This document shows, in pieces, positions 51,527 to 60,859 of a DNA stretch of 64,000 nucleotides; the first letter of the stretch is position 1, and the number at the start of each line of letters is the position of its first letter. The notes under the pieces were generated by a model that saw nothing but the letters and a program-made list of their open reading frames with translations, did not search any database and had not been told where the DNA came from. The stretch is from NCBI GenBank assembly GCA_002101905.1, contig LQPU01000021.1, forward strand, positions 124,001 through 188,000, read 5' to 3'. The translations under genes and the position numbers were made by a program. This DNA is from Mycobacterium shimoidei. GTDB taxonomy: Bacteria > Actinomycetota > Actinomycetes > Mycobacteriales > Mycobacteriaceae.

Positions 51527-51542
51527 GTTACCGATCAGTAAC
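51527..51542. promoter_or_regulatory. Palindromic operator 2 upstream of etfD
   Basis: A second GTTAC-N6-GTAAC site with the same spacer. A TAGAAT hexamer (51544-51549) and a GGAGAG ribosome site (51551-51556) follow directly, so a bound repressor would block the promoter of etfD. Two sites about 2.5 helical turns apart suggest binding by two dimers. Confidence 0.7.
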
Positions 51543-51561
51543 TTAGAATTGGAGAGACTCC

Positions 51562-54249
51562 GTGGAGACGCAGACGCTGATCAGACTGGTAGTCGGGCTC
51601 GGCATGACGGCCATCGTGGGGTTGTTCGCCCTGCGGCGGGTCAGCTGGCTCGCCAGACTGGTGCTGTCCGGCCAGCCCGCCAGCGGCCGCACCGACAATA
51701 TCGTCGGCCGGATCTGGGTCGAGCTCTCCGAGGTGTTCGGGCAGCGTCGGCTGTTGAAATGGTCGATCCCCGGTCTCGCCCACTTCTTCACGATGTGGGG
51801 CTTTTTCATCCTGCTGACCGTCTATATCGAGGCGTACGGGCTGCTTTTTGTGCCCAACTTCCACATTCCGATCATCGGCCGATGGGACGCACTGGGATTC
51901 CTGCAGGACTTCTTCGCGACCGCGGTGTTCCTCGGTATCGCGACGTTCGCCGTCATCCGAATCATGCGCAGCCCGCGTGAAATAGGCCGGACATCGCGGT
52001 TCTACGGCTCACACACCGGTGGCGCGTGGCTGATCCTGTTCATGATCTTCAACGTCATCTGGACCTACGTGCTGGTGCGCGGGTCGGCCGTCAACAACGG
52101 GACGCTGCCCTACGGCAACGGCGCGTTCCTGTCCCAGTTGTTCGGCACGATCTTGCGTCCGCTCGGCCACACCGGCAACGAGATCCTGGAGACGGTGGCG
52201 CTGCTGCTGCACATCGGCGTCATGCTCGCGTTCCTGATCATCGTGCTGCACTCCAAGCACCTGCACATCTTCTTGGCGCCGATCAACGTCATCTTCAAAC
52301 GGCTGCCCGACGGGCTGGGTCCGCTGCTGCCGATCGAATCCGATGGCAAACCGATCGACTTCGAAAACCCGCCGGACGACGCGGAATTCGGCCGCGGCAA
52401 GATCGAGGACTTCAGCTGGAAGGCGATGCTGGACTTCGCCACCTGCACCGAGTGCGGCCGCTGCCAGTCGCAGTGCCCGGCTTGGAACACCGGAAAACCG
52501 TTGTCGCCCAAGCTCGTCATCATGGACCTGCGCGACCACTGGATGGCCAAGGCGCCGTATCTGCTCGGCAATAAAGAGGCCGACGCCGAAGGCGGCTACA
52601 TCGAGTCCGGTCGCGGCGAGGGGCACCACGTTCCGGAATCCGGTTTCGGCCGGGTGCCTGGTTCCGGGCCCGAGCAGGCCAACCGCCCGCTGGTGGGCAC
52701 CGAAGAGCAGGGCGGTGTGATCGACCCCGACGTGTTGTGGTCATGCGTGACGTGCGGCGCCTGCGTCGAGCAGTGCCCAGTGGACATCGAACACGTCGAT
52801 CACATCGTGGACATGCGCCGCTATCAGGTGATGATGGAGTCGGAGTTTCCCTCTGAACTGTCGGTGCTGTTCAAAAACCTTGAGACCAAAGGCAATCCGT
52901 GGGGCCAGAACGCCGCGGACCGCACCAACTGGATCAGTGAGGTCGACTTCGACGTTCCCGTCTACGGCGAGGACGTCGACAGCTTCGACGGCTTCGAGTA
53001 CCTGTTCTGGGTCGGCTGCGCCGGTGCCTATGACGACAAGGCGAAGAAGACCACCAAGGCCGTCGCCGAGCTGCTGGCCATCGCGGGCGTGAAGTATCTG
53101 GTGCTGGGCACCGGGGAAACCTGCAACGGGGACTCCGCGCGCCGGTCGGGCAACGAGTTCTTGTTCCAGCAGCTGGCCGCCCAGGCCGTTGAAACACTCG
53201 ACGGGGTGTTCGAAGGCGTGGAAACCGTCGACCGCAAGATCGTCGTCACCTGCCCGCACTGCTTCAACACCCTGGGCCGCGAATACAAGCAGCTGGGCAG
53301 CAACTACACCGTCTTGCACCACACCCAACTGCTCAACCGGCTGGTGCGCGACAAGAAGCTGGTTTCGGTCAAGCCGCTCGACGGTGACGGACCGTCGATC
53401 ACCTACCACGACCCGTGCTATCTGGGCCGGCACAACAAGGTCTATGAGGCGCCGCGTGAGCTGATCAGCGCATCGGGTGCGACGCTGACCGAAATGCCGC
53501 GGCACGCAGAGCGCAGCTTCTGCTGCGGCGCCGGCGGCGCGCGGATGTGGATGGAAGAGCACATCGGCAAGCGGATCAACCACGAGCGGGTCGACGAGGC
53601 CCTGGGCACCGGCGCCACCACGGTGGCCACCGCCTGCCCGTTCTGCCGGGTGATGGTCAGCGACGGCGTCAACGACCGCGCCGAGGCGGCCGGCCGTGAG
53701 GACGTCGATGTGCGCGACGTGGCGAACATCCTGCTGGACACCATCGACCGCAGCACGGTGACGCTACCGAAGAAGGGTGCCGCGGCCGAGCGGGCCGCCA
53801 AGGCCGCCCCGAAGCCGGCTGCGGCGCCGGCTGCGACCGCGTCGGCGAAGACAACCGAAGAGCCACAGGCTGCCGCGCCCGCCGAAGAAAAGGCCGCCAA
53901 AGCCGTGACCGGTCTCGGCATCGCCGGTGGTGCGAAGCGGCCCGGGGCCAAGAAGGCGGCGCCCAAAGCCGAAGCGGCCCAAGCGCCGTCGACCGAGGAA
54001 GCCAAGGCTCCTGCCCCAGCCAAGGGGCTCGGGATCGCCGCCGGCGCCAAACGGCCCGGCGCCAAGAAGACCGCCGCCGCGCAGCCCGCGACCGGTGAGG
54101 CAAAGGGCGAACCGGAATCGCAAGCGAAGCCCCCGGCCGCGGACGCAGCCACCGATAAGGACGGCGCCAGCGAAGCTGAGGCTCCTCCGGCCCCGCCGGT
54201 GAAAGGCCTGGGTATCGCGCGCGGAGCCCGCCCACCGGGCAAGCGGTAA
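51562..54249 (+). CDS. etfD: EtfD, membrane electron-transfer flavoprotein oxidoreductase (Rv0338c-like)
   Basis: This 895-residue membrane iron-sulfur protein passes electrons from acyl-CoA dehydrogenases via ETF to menaquinone, so it is needed for beta-oxidation. The N-terminal about 240 residues hold membrane helices of the NarI-like cytochrome b type. Two [4Fe-4S] motifs follow (Cys295, 298, 301, 305 in CTECGRCQSQC; then CVTCGACVEQC), and two CCG domains (VTCPHCFNTLG; SFCCGAGGARMWMEE). The last 130 residues are an Ala/Lys/Pro-rich tail with three GLGIA-x-GA-[KR]-[RP]-PG repeats. GTG start at 51562. Confidence 0.95.
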   Translation: METQTLIRLVVGLGMTAIVGLFALRRVSWLARLVLSGQPASGRTDNIVGRIWVELSEVFGQRRLLKWSIPGLAHFFTMWGFFILLTVYIEAYGLLFVPNFHIPIIGRWDALGFLQDFFATAVFLGIATFAVIRIMRSPREIGRTSRFYGSHTGGAWLILFMIFNVIWTYVLVRGSAVNNGTLPYGNGAFLSQLFGTILRPLGHTGNEILETVALLLHIGVMLAFLIIVLHSKHLHIFLAPINVIFKRLPDGLGPLLPIESDGKPIDFENPPDDAEFGRGKIEDFSWKAMLDFATCTECGRCQSQCPAWNTGKPLSPKLVIMDLRDHWMAKAPYLLGNKEADAEGGYIESGRGEGHHVPESGFGRVPGSGPEQANRPLVGTEEQGGVIDPDVLWSCVTCGACVEQCPVDIEHVDHIVDMRRYQVMMESEFPSELSVLFKNLETKGNPWGQNAADRTNWISEVDFDVPVYGEDVDSFDGFEYLFWVGCAGAYDDKAKKTTKAVAELLAIAGVKYLVLGTGETCNGDSARRSGNEFLFQQLAAQAVETLDGVFEGVETVDRKIVVTCPHCFNTLGREYKQLGSNYTVLHHTQLLNRLVRDKKLVSVKPLDGDGPSITYHDPCYLGRHNKVYEAPRELISASGATLTEMPRHAERSFCCGAGGARMWMEEHIGKRINHERVDEALGTGATTVATACPFCRVMVSDGVNDRAEAAGREDVDVRDVANILLDTIDRSTVTLPKKGAAAERAAKAAPKPAAAPAATASAKTTEEPQAAAPAEEKAAKAVTGLGIAGGAKRPGAKKAAPKAEAAQAPSTEEAKAPAPAKGLGIAAGAKRPGAKKTAAAQPATGEAKGEPESQAKPPAADAATDKDGASEAEAPPAPPVKGLGIARGARPPGKR

Positions 54250-54269
54250 CGGCGTATGGCAAATTTCTA

Positions 54270-55562
54270 TTGGACAGCCATGGCACCATGGTTGACGTGA
54301 CTACTCACCAGCTGCCGTGGCATGCGGCCGCGCATCAGCCGCGGCAGCGGACGTTCGCGCAGTCCTCGAAGCTGCAGGACGTGCTCTACGAGATCCGCGG
54401 CCCGGTGCATGCGCACGCCGCGCGGCTGGAAGCCGAGGGTCACCGCATCCTCAAGCTCAACATCGGCAACCCGGCGCCATTCGGCTTCGAGGCACCCGAT
54501 GTGATCATGCGCGACATGATCCAGGCGTTGCCGTACGCGCAGGGCTACTCGGACTCCAAAGGCATCCTTCCGGCACGCCGGGCCGTGGTCACCCGCTACG
54601 AACTCGTCGAGGGCTTCCCACGATTCGATGTCGACGACGTCTATCTGGGCAATGGTGTCTCCGAGCTGATCACGCTGACCCTGCAGGCGCTGCTGGACAA
54701 CGGAGACCAGGTGCTGATCCCCGCACCCGACTATCCGCTGTGGACGGCGTCGACGTCTCTGGCCGGGGGCACCCCGGTCCATTACCTGTGCGACGAAACC
54801 CAAGGCTGGCAGCCGGACATCGCCGACCTGGAGTCCAAGATCACCGAACGCACCAAGGCACTGGTGGTGATCAACCCGAACAACCCGACGGGTGCCGTCT
54901 ACAGTCGCGAAGTACTCGAGCAGATGGCTGACTTGGCGCGCAAGCATCAGCTGCTGCTGCTCGCAGACGAGATCTACGACAAGATCCTCTACGACGATGC
55001 CAAGCACGTCAGCATGGCCGCGGTGGCGCCAGATCAGTTGTGCCTGACGTTCAACGGATTGTCCAAGGCCTATCGGGTGGCGGGGTACCGAGCCGGCTGG
55101 CTGGCAATCACCGGCCCCAAGGACCATGCGAGTAGCTTCATCGAGGGCATTGATCTGCTCGCGAATATGCGCCTATGCCCGAATGTTCCTGCGCAGCATG
55201 CTATTCAGGTCGCCCTGGGCGGCTACCAAAGCATCGAAGACCTGGTGCTGCCGGGCGGACGACTGCGCGAACAACGCGACGTGGCCTGGACCAAGCTCAA
55301 CGAGATCCCCGGGGTTTCCTGCGTGAAACCGGCCGGCGCGCTCTACACGTTCCCGCGGCTGGACCCCGAGGTTTACGACATCGAGGACGACGAGCAGCTC
55401 GTGTTGGATCTGCTGCTGCAGGAGAAGATCCTGGTCACCCAGGGCACCGGATTCAATTGGCCCGCACCGGATCACCTGCGTATCGTGACGCTGCCGTGGT
55501 CGCGCGATTTGGCGAACGCGATCGAGCGGCTGGGCAACTTCCTGGCCAGCTACCGTCAGTAG
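54270..55562 (+). CDS. aspC: Aminotransferase AspC (alanine/aspartate type)
   Basis: This 430-residue PLP-dependent fold-type I aminotransferase is highly similar to M. tuberculosis AspC/Rv0337c, which has alanine-glutamate aminotransferase activity. Visible motifs are NIGNPAPFGFEAPD, YPLWTASTSLAGG, NPNNPTGAVYS, the PLP lysine segment FNGLSKAYRVAGYRAGW and YAQGYSDSKGI. It lies 20 bases after etfD and is probably co-transcribed. The TTG at 54270 matches the known N-terminus MDSHGTMVDVTT; ATG at 54288 is the alternative. Confidence 0.96.
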   Translation: MDSHGTMVDVTTHQLPWHAAAHQPRQRTFAQSSKLQDVLYEIRGPVHAHAARLEAEGHRILKLNIGNPAPFGFEAPDVIMRDMIQALPYAQGYSDSKGILPARRAVVTRYELVEGFPRFDVDDVYLGNGVSELITLTLQALLDNGDQVLIPAPDYPLWTASTSLAGGTPVHYLCDETQGWQPDIADLESKITERTKALVVINPNNPTGAVYSREVLEQMADLARKHQLLLLADEIYDKILYDDAKHVSMAAVAPDQLCLTFNGLSKAYRVAGYRAGWLAITGPKDHASSFIEGIDLLANMRLCPNVPAQHAIQVALGGYQSIEDLVLPGGRLREQRDVAWTKLNEIPGVSCVKPAGALYTFPRLDPEVYDIEDDEQLVLDLLLQEKILVTQGTGFNWPAPDHLRIVTLPWSRDLANAIERLGNFLASYRQ

Positions 55563-55566
55563 GCGA

Positions 55567-56433
55567 TCACCGCATTTCCAGCAGCTGCAACAGGTAGCTG
55601 CCGTAGCCGGACTTGAGCAGCGTGTTGGCGCGCTGTGTCAGGGCTTCGTCGTCGATGAAGCCCATCCGCCACGCCACTTCCTCGGGGATGCCGATCTTGA
55701 GACCCTGCCGGCGCTCCAAAGTCCGCACGTAGTCGCTGGCGTCCAGCAGCGAATCGAACGTCCCGGTGTCCAGCCATGCTGTGCCGCGCGCCAGCACCTC
55801 CACGGAGAGCCGGCCCTGATTCAGATAGATCTGGTTGACCTCGGTGATCTCGTACTCGCCGCGCGCCGACGGGCGCAGACCTCGAGCGATCTCGACCACG
55901 TCGTTGTCGTAGAAATACAGGCCCGGCACGGCGTAGTGCGATTTCGGTGTGGCCGGCTTCTCCTCCACCGACAGCGCCATGCCGTCGGCGCCGAATTCGA
56001 CGACACCGTAGTCCGACGGGTTGGCCACCCAGTAGGCGAAAATGGCTCCGCCGCGGACGTTTTGGAACCGGCTCAGGTTCGTGCCCAGCCCGGGGCCGTA
56101 GAAGATGTTGTCCCCTAACGCCAGTGCCACCGAGTCGTTGCCGATGTGGTCGGCGCCGATGACGAAAGCTTGCGCCAGCCCTTCGGGGCGCTCTTGGACC
56201 GCGTAGCTGATGTTGATGCCGAATGACGATCCGTCGCCGAGCAGTCGGTGAAACAACGGGGCATCATGGGCGGTGGTGATCACCTGGATATCGCGAATGC
56301 CCGCCATCATCAATGTGGACAACGGGTAGTAGATCAACGGTTTGTCGTAGACGGGTAGCAACTGTTTGCACACGCCCATGGTGATCGGATAAAGGCGGGT
56401 ACCCGAACCGCCGGCGAGAATGATTCCACGCAT
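55567..56433 (-). CDS. rmlA: Glucose-1-phosphate thymidylyltransferase
   Basis: This 288-residue enzyme makes dTDP-glucose, the first step to dTDP-rhamnose for the mycobacterial cell-wall linker. It has the nucleotidyltransferase loop [65 protein letters not shown] and [17 protein letters not shown]. The length matches Rv0334. It converges on aspC. Two adjacent ATG codons are present; the second (56433) fits the family start MRGIILAGG. Confidence 0.97.
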   Translation of the reverse strand: MRGIILAGGSGTRLYPITMGVCKQLLPVYDKPLIYYPLSTLMMAGIRDIQVITTAHDAPLFHRLLGDGSSFGINISYAVQERPEGLAQAFVIGADHIGNDSVALALGDNIFYGPGLGTNLSRFQNVRGGAIFAYWVANPSDYGVVEFGADGMALSVEEKPATPKSHYAVPGLYFYDNDVVEIARGLRPSARGEYEITEVNQIYLNQGRLSVEVLARGTAWLDTGTFDSLLDASDYVRTLERRQGLKIGIPEEVAWRMGFIDDEALTQRANTLLKSGYGSYLLQLLEMR

Positions 56434-56442
56434 CATCAGTCC

Positions 56443-56796
56443 TCAGTCGACGAGGTCGCTTTCGGTTAAATCGGTTGCCGCCAAGGCGGTTTGCAGATCA
56501 TCGTGCCGGAATACCGAGGTAACCCGGTCATGGACCACCCGAAATGCCGCTGCCGCAGTGGAATCGGCGAGCTTGAGTTCGACCACCACGACACCGTCGT
56601 GGACGTACATCCGGCCAAGTTCGGCGTTCTGGGGGCGGGCCGCAGCCCAGCTCCGCAACGCGTCGTGGCCTTGCCCCGCGCCGTGCGCGTCACCGACCTC
56701 GATGTCGTCGCTGGACAGCGACACCAGCGTGTCGAGGTCGCCCGCCTTGAGCGCATCGTGCCATGCCAACACGGTGGCGATCTCCGATGTGGTCAT
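56443..56796 (-). CDS. NTF2/SnoaL-like small protein (Rv0333-like)
   Basis: This 117-residue protein of the NTF2-like/SnoaL fold has VLAWHDALKAGDLDTLVSLSSDDIEVGDAHGAGQGHDALRSWAAA, then a beta-rich second half (GRMYVHDGVVVVELKLAD). Such folds bind or isomerise small ligands or serve as subunits; no activity can be assigned. It lies just upstream of rmlA (9-base gap) on the same strand, and after the gene at 56825, an order conserved with Rv0332-Rv0334. Confidence 0.82.
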   Translation of the reverse strand: MTTSEIATVLAWHDALKAGDLDTLVSLSSDDIEVGDAHGAGQGHDALRSWAAARPQNAELGRMYVHDGVVVVELKLADSTAAAAFRVVHDRVTSVFRHDDLQTALAATDLTESDLVD

Positions 56797-56824
56797 GGTG
56801 TGCAACGTACCTCGTGAGCGCCGT

Positions 56825-57580
56825 CTAGAACGCCGTGTGGTCGAGCCAGTTCTGCCACACCGCATCGTCGCCGAACATCGCGATGTCGGTGTCAGCGACC
56901 GCAACTCGCCGGGTGATCGCCAGCAACAGGTCGGTCGCGGTGCCGCGCAGCGCCACCGTGCCCTTGCCGTGATCATGCAACCAGCTGATCCGGCCGCCGT
57001 CGACGCGGATGGTCCACTCACCGGCTGCGCCGAGCCCCGGGTCGGTGGCGTGCAGGTGCAGGGTGTGGTCGCCCTCGATCGGCAGCGGCGTGTCGTCAGA
57101 GCCAGCCTGGGCCTCGACGCGCTCCAGCCACTCGGTGATGCCATCGGCCGCCAACTGCGGCTCGAGCACATAGTCGCTACCGACGGCCAGCGCGGCGTCG
57201 GCGCGGTGCACGGCGGCCTCGTGCAGGCGTCGACGGATCCACCAGTTCGCCGGCCGCGGCCCGAGAAAAGTCCAGACCGGTGTTTGGACCCCGGCCTGCT
57301 CGACGGCGTCGATCAGCCGCCGCGCGCCGGCGTGCAACCAGGAGATGGCGTCGTCGCGGTCTGGTGGGGGCTTGCCGCCCTCGACCTTGCGCGGGTCTAA
57401 AAACTCGTCGACACGGTCGGTGATGATCTGCGCCGCCCAGCGATCGCCACGGCCGACGTGGCGAAACAGCTGCTCCAGTGTCCAGCCCGGGCAGGTCGGC
57501 ACCGGGGTTGACGGGTCGGCGCTACAAATCACCTGTCCGAATGCGCGATTTTGCTCGATAAATGCCGCCGCGTAGTCCAC
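56825..57580 (-). CDS. DinB-like maleylpyruvate isomerase family protein (Rv0332-like)
   Basis: This 251-residue protein of the TIGR03083/mycothiol-dependent maleylpyruvate isomerase family begins with an N-terminal four-helix DinB-like domain (DYAAAFIEQNRAFG, VPTCPGWTLEQLFRHVGRGDRWAAQII, RRRLHEAAVHRADAALA with probable metal His residues) and a C-terminal domain (PIEGDHTLHLHATDPGLGAAGEWTI). It may act with mycothiol, but the substrate is unknown. GTG start at 57580. Confidence 0.85.
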   Translation of the reverse strand: MDYAAAFIEQNRAFGQVICSADPSTPVPTCPGWTLEQLFRHVGRGDRWAAQIITDRVDEFLDPRKVEGGKPPPDRDDAISWLHAGARRLIDAVEQAGVQTPVWTFLGPRPANWWIRRRLHEAAVHRADAALAVGSDYVLEPQLAADGITEWLERVEAQAGSDDTPLPIEGDHTLHLHATDPGLGAAGEWTIRVDGGRISWLHDHGKGTVALRGTATDLLLAITRRVAVADTDIAMFGDDAVWQNWLDHTAF

Positions 57581-57634
57581 GCGGTCAGGCTACGCGCCGG
57601 CTAATCACGGGACGCCGCTGCGGGCCGCGCTGCG

Positions 57635-59077
57635 CTACAGGCCCGGGATACCCGGGATGTTGGGCAGACCGGGGATGCCGCCACCGCCGCCGCCACCGCC
57701 GGGGCCGCCGCTGCCGTGACCGCCGCCCGGTCCCCAGCCGCCTCCGCCGTGACCAGGGTTGAACGGGCCGTGTCCTGGGGGACCGACCGGAATCGGAATG
57801 GGGACCGGAGCCGGAGCCGCGGGCGGAGGTGCCGGCGCGGGAGCCACCGGCGGCGGAGCCTCCGGGGCCGGAGCCACTGGCGCGGGTGCCGGGGCGGCAG
57901 GTGCCGGCGCGGGAGCTACCGGAGCCGGAGCCGCCGGCGCCGGCGCCGCCGGCGCAGGTGCGGGTGCCTCCGCACGAGCAGGCACCTCCGCAGGCGCAGG
58001 GGCCTCCGGCGGAGTGGGGGCCGCGGGCGGGGCCGGTGGCTTTGCTTGCTCCGGCAGCTGAGTGCCCGGAACGACCTGTCTTTCCGGATTGGGATTGTCG
58101 GCGGGCGTCGGGCGCATCGTGGCAACCAGCGCGACAGCCAGCGCCACCGCCCCGACTACGAATATCGCGGCTACCGCGCTGACCAGCAGGGGTACCGGCA
58201 TGCGCCGTCGCGTGCCGTGATCCTGCTGGTCGGCGACGGCGGTGTAGGCGTCGGCTTCGTCATCGGCGAGGGCGCTGTAGGCCAGGGCGGCGCCGCCCGC
58301 ATCGAGGGGCGCGTCGAAGTCCGGTTGGTATGCCGGCGCCACCGCGTACGGGTCGATCGCTCCGGTTCCCGGATCCCGCGCATAGGCGAGCGCCTCGGTA
58401 GCCGACGAGAACAACGGCGCGTGCGCTGACGCCAGCGCCGCACCGCGGGCCAGCGCCGTGTCCGGTTCCTCGGGCACGGTCACCGGCAGCGGGGTGGTGG
58501 CCTCTAGCCGGGGCTTGAGTGGTGCGATGTCCACCCCAGAGCCGACGAGATACAACCCGTCTGGCGAAGCGGCCGAGGTTTGCATATCGCGCACCAGGGC
58601 GGCCAGCTCGGTGGCGGTATCGCCGCTGGTGAGCGGCTCGCGGCGCACGTCGGTGATCGAGCCATCAGCCGTCTCAACGATGGCCATCGTCGCGGTGTCG
58701 GGTTCGACGAACACCAGCCCGGTCCGGCTATAGCCGACGGCGTTGCCGACCTCTTGTGCCAGCGCGGCCGCGGCCAAAAACGCCGACACCAGCATGACGT
58801 TTTCCATCTTGTGCGCGGCCAATGCATCACGCAGTTGGGCGGCCTCGGTCGGATCGGTCCAGGTGACCCCTGTCGATCGCAGGTCGTAGCCGCTTTCGGC
58901 GGCACCCTCGCGGGTGCCGAGGATCGCTGAGATCACCCGCTCGGATGCGCTCAGCGGTGCGGTGGCGGGCACGTCGAAGTTGTCCTGCTCGACGATGACG
59001 CCATTGCCGTCCTGGCCTTCCACCAGCACCATCCGGACCGTCGTGGGTGCCATCGACACCCCGAGTACGGTGTCCAC
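57635..59077 (-). CDS. DUF7159-type membrane protein with actin-like fold and Pro/Ala/Gly-rich tail, paralogue 1
   Basis: This 480-residue protein (Rv0312-like) has an N-terminal domain of about 220 residues that resembles an Hsp70/actin-type fold (DTVLGVSMAPTTVRMVLVEGQ; ENVMLVSAFLAAAALAQEVG; LVFVEPDTATMAIVE; LYLVGSGVDIAPLKPRL). A variable linker, one membrane helix (PVPLLVSAVAAIFVVGAVALAVALVATM) and an Ala/Pro-rich, then Gly/Pro-rich tail follow. The GTG start (VDTVLGVSM) is inferred by comparison with the neighbouring copy, where the preceding codon differs. The function is unknown. Confidence 0.8.
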   Translation of the reverse strand: MDTVLGVSMAPTTVRMVLVEGQDGNGVIVEQDNFDVPATAPLSASERVISAILGTREGAAESGYDLRSTGVTWTDPTEAAQLRDALAAHKMENVMLVSAFLAAAALAQEVGNAVGYSRTGLVFVEPDTATMAIVETADGSITDVRREPLTSGDTATELAALVRDMQTSAASPDGLYLVGSGVDIAPLKPRLEATTPLPVTVPEEPDTALARGAALASAHAPLFSSATEALAYARDPGTGAIDPYAVAPAYQPDFDAPLDAGGAALAYSALADDEADAYTAVADQQDHGTRRRMPVPLLVSAVAAIFVVGAVALAVALVATMRPTPADNPNPERQVVPGTQLPEQAKPPAPPAAPTPPEAPAPAEVPARAEAPAPAPAAPAPAAPAPVAPAPAPAAPAPAPVAPAPEAPPPVAPAPAPPPAAPAPVPIPIPVGPPGHGPFNPGHGGGGWGPGGGHGSGGPGGGGGGGGIPGLPNIPGIPGL

Positions 59078-59179
59078 TACTCCTCCCAAATCTTCGCCGT
59101 CAGTCGGCCGCTGGCTCTAGGAGTACCCGATACTGCCGCAGGGGTAGGTCGTAGCGGCGTTCCGGCGTAGCGGCCGACC

Positions 59180-60673
59180 TTACCTGTGGCCGCGGCCATG
59201 GCCTCCGCCGAACCCACCGAAACCGCCGTGCCCCCAACCGCCGCCGATGTGGCCCCATCCGCCGTGACCGTGACCGCCGCCGCGGCCGTGATCGCCCCTG
59301 CCGCGATCCCAGCCACCGCGTCCGTGGTCGCCACCTCGCGGGGCGAGCGGCGGGTTAAGTACCGGCGGAGAGAAGATCCTCGGAAGAATCGGCGGTATGG
59401 GCGGCAGCGCCGGTGGTGGGGGTGGCGGCGCGACGACCGGTGGCAGTGCCGGCGCCGGGACCCGCACATTCACGGGAGGGGGCGCGGGAGCCGGAACGGC
59501 GGCCGGCACCTGCACGGGTGCGGGAGTCGCCGCGGGGGGTGCGGCCGGAACCGGCGCCGCGGCTGGAGCCGGGGCCGGTGCAGCCGCAGCGGGCGGAGGT
59601 GGCACGTGAGCCTTCGGCAGCGGGGCCGGCGGCGACTGCTTGTGTGGGGTGATCACGTTTTGGCTGAGGCTGGGCCGATCCTCGACCGACGGCCGGATAC
59701 TCACGGCCAGCGAAATCACCAGCGTCACAACGCCGACGACGAATATCGTCAGCACGCTCATGGCCACCAGAAATGGCCGGCGGCTCGGCTGCTCGGCCGG
59801 TAGGTCGTCGGCTACCGCCCCGGTTAACGGCCCGGCGTCCGCGTCCCCGACCGCGCTGTAGGCCAGACCCTCCCCCGTGTCTGCGGCGGCGGGCGCGTCG
59901 GCGCTGGCCCGATAGGCCAGCTCGAGCAGATACGGATCGACGTTGCCGGTGCCCGGATCGTGAGCGTAGGCCACCGCCGCGGTCGACGACGCGAAGAGCG
60001 GCGCGTTCGCCGACGCCAATGCCGCTCCGCGCGCCAGCGCGGTGTCCGGCTCTTCCGGCGCGCTGAGCGGAAGTGGAGTCGCCGCCTCCAGCACCGGCTT
60101 GATCAACGGAATATCCACGCCGGACCCGACGACGACCACGCCGTCCGGGTGGCCTTCCAAGTTCTGGGCGCCTGACGCCAACTCGGCCACTTTGGCCACG
60201 GCTTCGTCATCGTCGTCGGGCAGCACCTCGCGGCGCACCTCGGCGATCGACCCGTCCGTGCTATCCACGGCCGCCAGCGTCGCGGTGTCCGGCTCGACGA
60301 ACAGCAACGCGGTGTGCCGATAACCGATCGAGTTGCCCACCGACTGCGCCAACGCGGCCGCGGCCAGGAAGGCCGAGACCAGCATGACGTTCTCGATCTT
60401 GCGGGCGGCCAGAGCGTCCCGCAGTACCGCCGCGGCCCGCTGATCGGTCCACGTCACACCGATCGAAACCAGCTCATAACCGGCTTCGGCGGCGCCTTCC
60501 CGGGTACCCAGGATCGCCGACATCACCTGATCGGGTGCGCTGGCCGCGGCCTCATCACCACCGGCCAGCGCGAAGTTTTCCTGGTCTACGGTGGCTCCGT
60601 CGGCGTTTTCCCCCTCGACCAGCACCAAGCGGACCGTCGTGGGTGCCATCGACACACCGAGTACGGTGTCCAC
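59180..60673 (-). CDS. DUF7159-type membrane protein with His/Gly-rich tail, paralogue 2
   Basis: This 497-residue tandem paralogue of the preceding gene has the same N-terminal domain (DTVLGVSMAPTTVRLVLVEGE, ENVMLVSAFLAAAALAQSVG, LLFVEPDTATLAAVD, VVVVGSGVDIPLIKPVL) and a membrane helix (PFLVAMSVLTIFVVGVVTLVISLAVSI). The tail is different: Pro/Ala-rich and then about 45 residues rich in His, Gly, Arg and Trp (HGRGGW, HGHGGWGHIGGGWGHGGFGG), which could bind metal. GGAGGA sits directly before the ATG at 60676, so the GTG three bases downstream is the better start. The function is unknown. Confidence 0.8.
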   Translation of the reverse strand: MDTVLGVSMAPTTVRLVLVEGENADGATVDQENFALAGGDEAAASAPDQVMSAILGTREGAAEAGYELVSIGVTWTDQRAAAVLRDALAARKIENVMLVSAFLAAAALAQSVGNSIGYRHTALLFVEPDTATLAAVDSTDGSIAEVRREVLPDDDDEAVAKVAELASGAQNLEGHPDGVVVVGSGVDIPLIKPVLEAATPLPLSAPEEPDTALARGAALASANAPLFASSTAAVAYAHDPGTGNVDPYLLELAYRASADAPAAADTGEGLAYSAVGDADAGPLTGAVADDLPAEQPSRRPFLVAMSVLTIFVVGVVTLVISLAVSIRPSVEDRPSLSQNVITPHKQSPPAPLPKAHVPPPPAAAAPAPAPAAAPVPAAPPAATPAPVQVPAAVPAPAPPPVNVRVPAPALPPVVAPPPPPPALPPIPPILPRIFSPPVLNPPLAPRGGDHGRGGWDRGRGDHGRGGGHGHGGWGHIGGGWGHGGFGGFGGGHGRGHR

Positions 60674-60859
60674 CATTCCTCCAAGTCATCCGCTAGCTGA
60701 ACACACACCGCGCCGGGGGGCGCTTGCCGCGCACACCCTCTACCAGTGAGTTCACCGCTGCAGCAGCACTTCCGCGCGATTGAACCGCTACTTCGAGGCT
60801 ACCGTCGAACTCCCGGCCGACCAGTTATGCATAGGGACTCCTAAGGAATCTCCTTGTGG

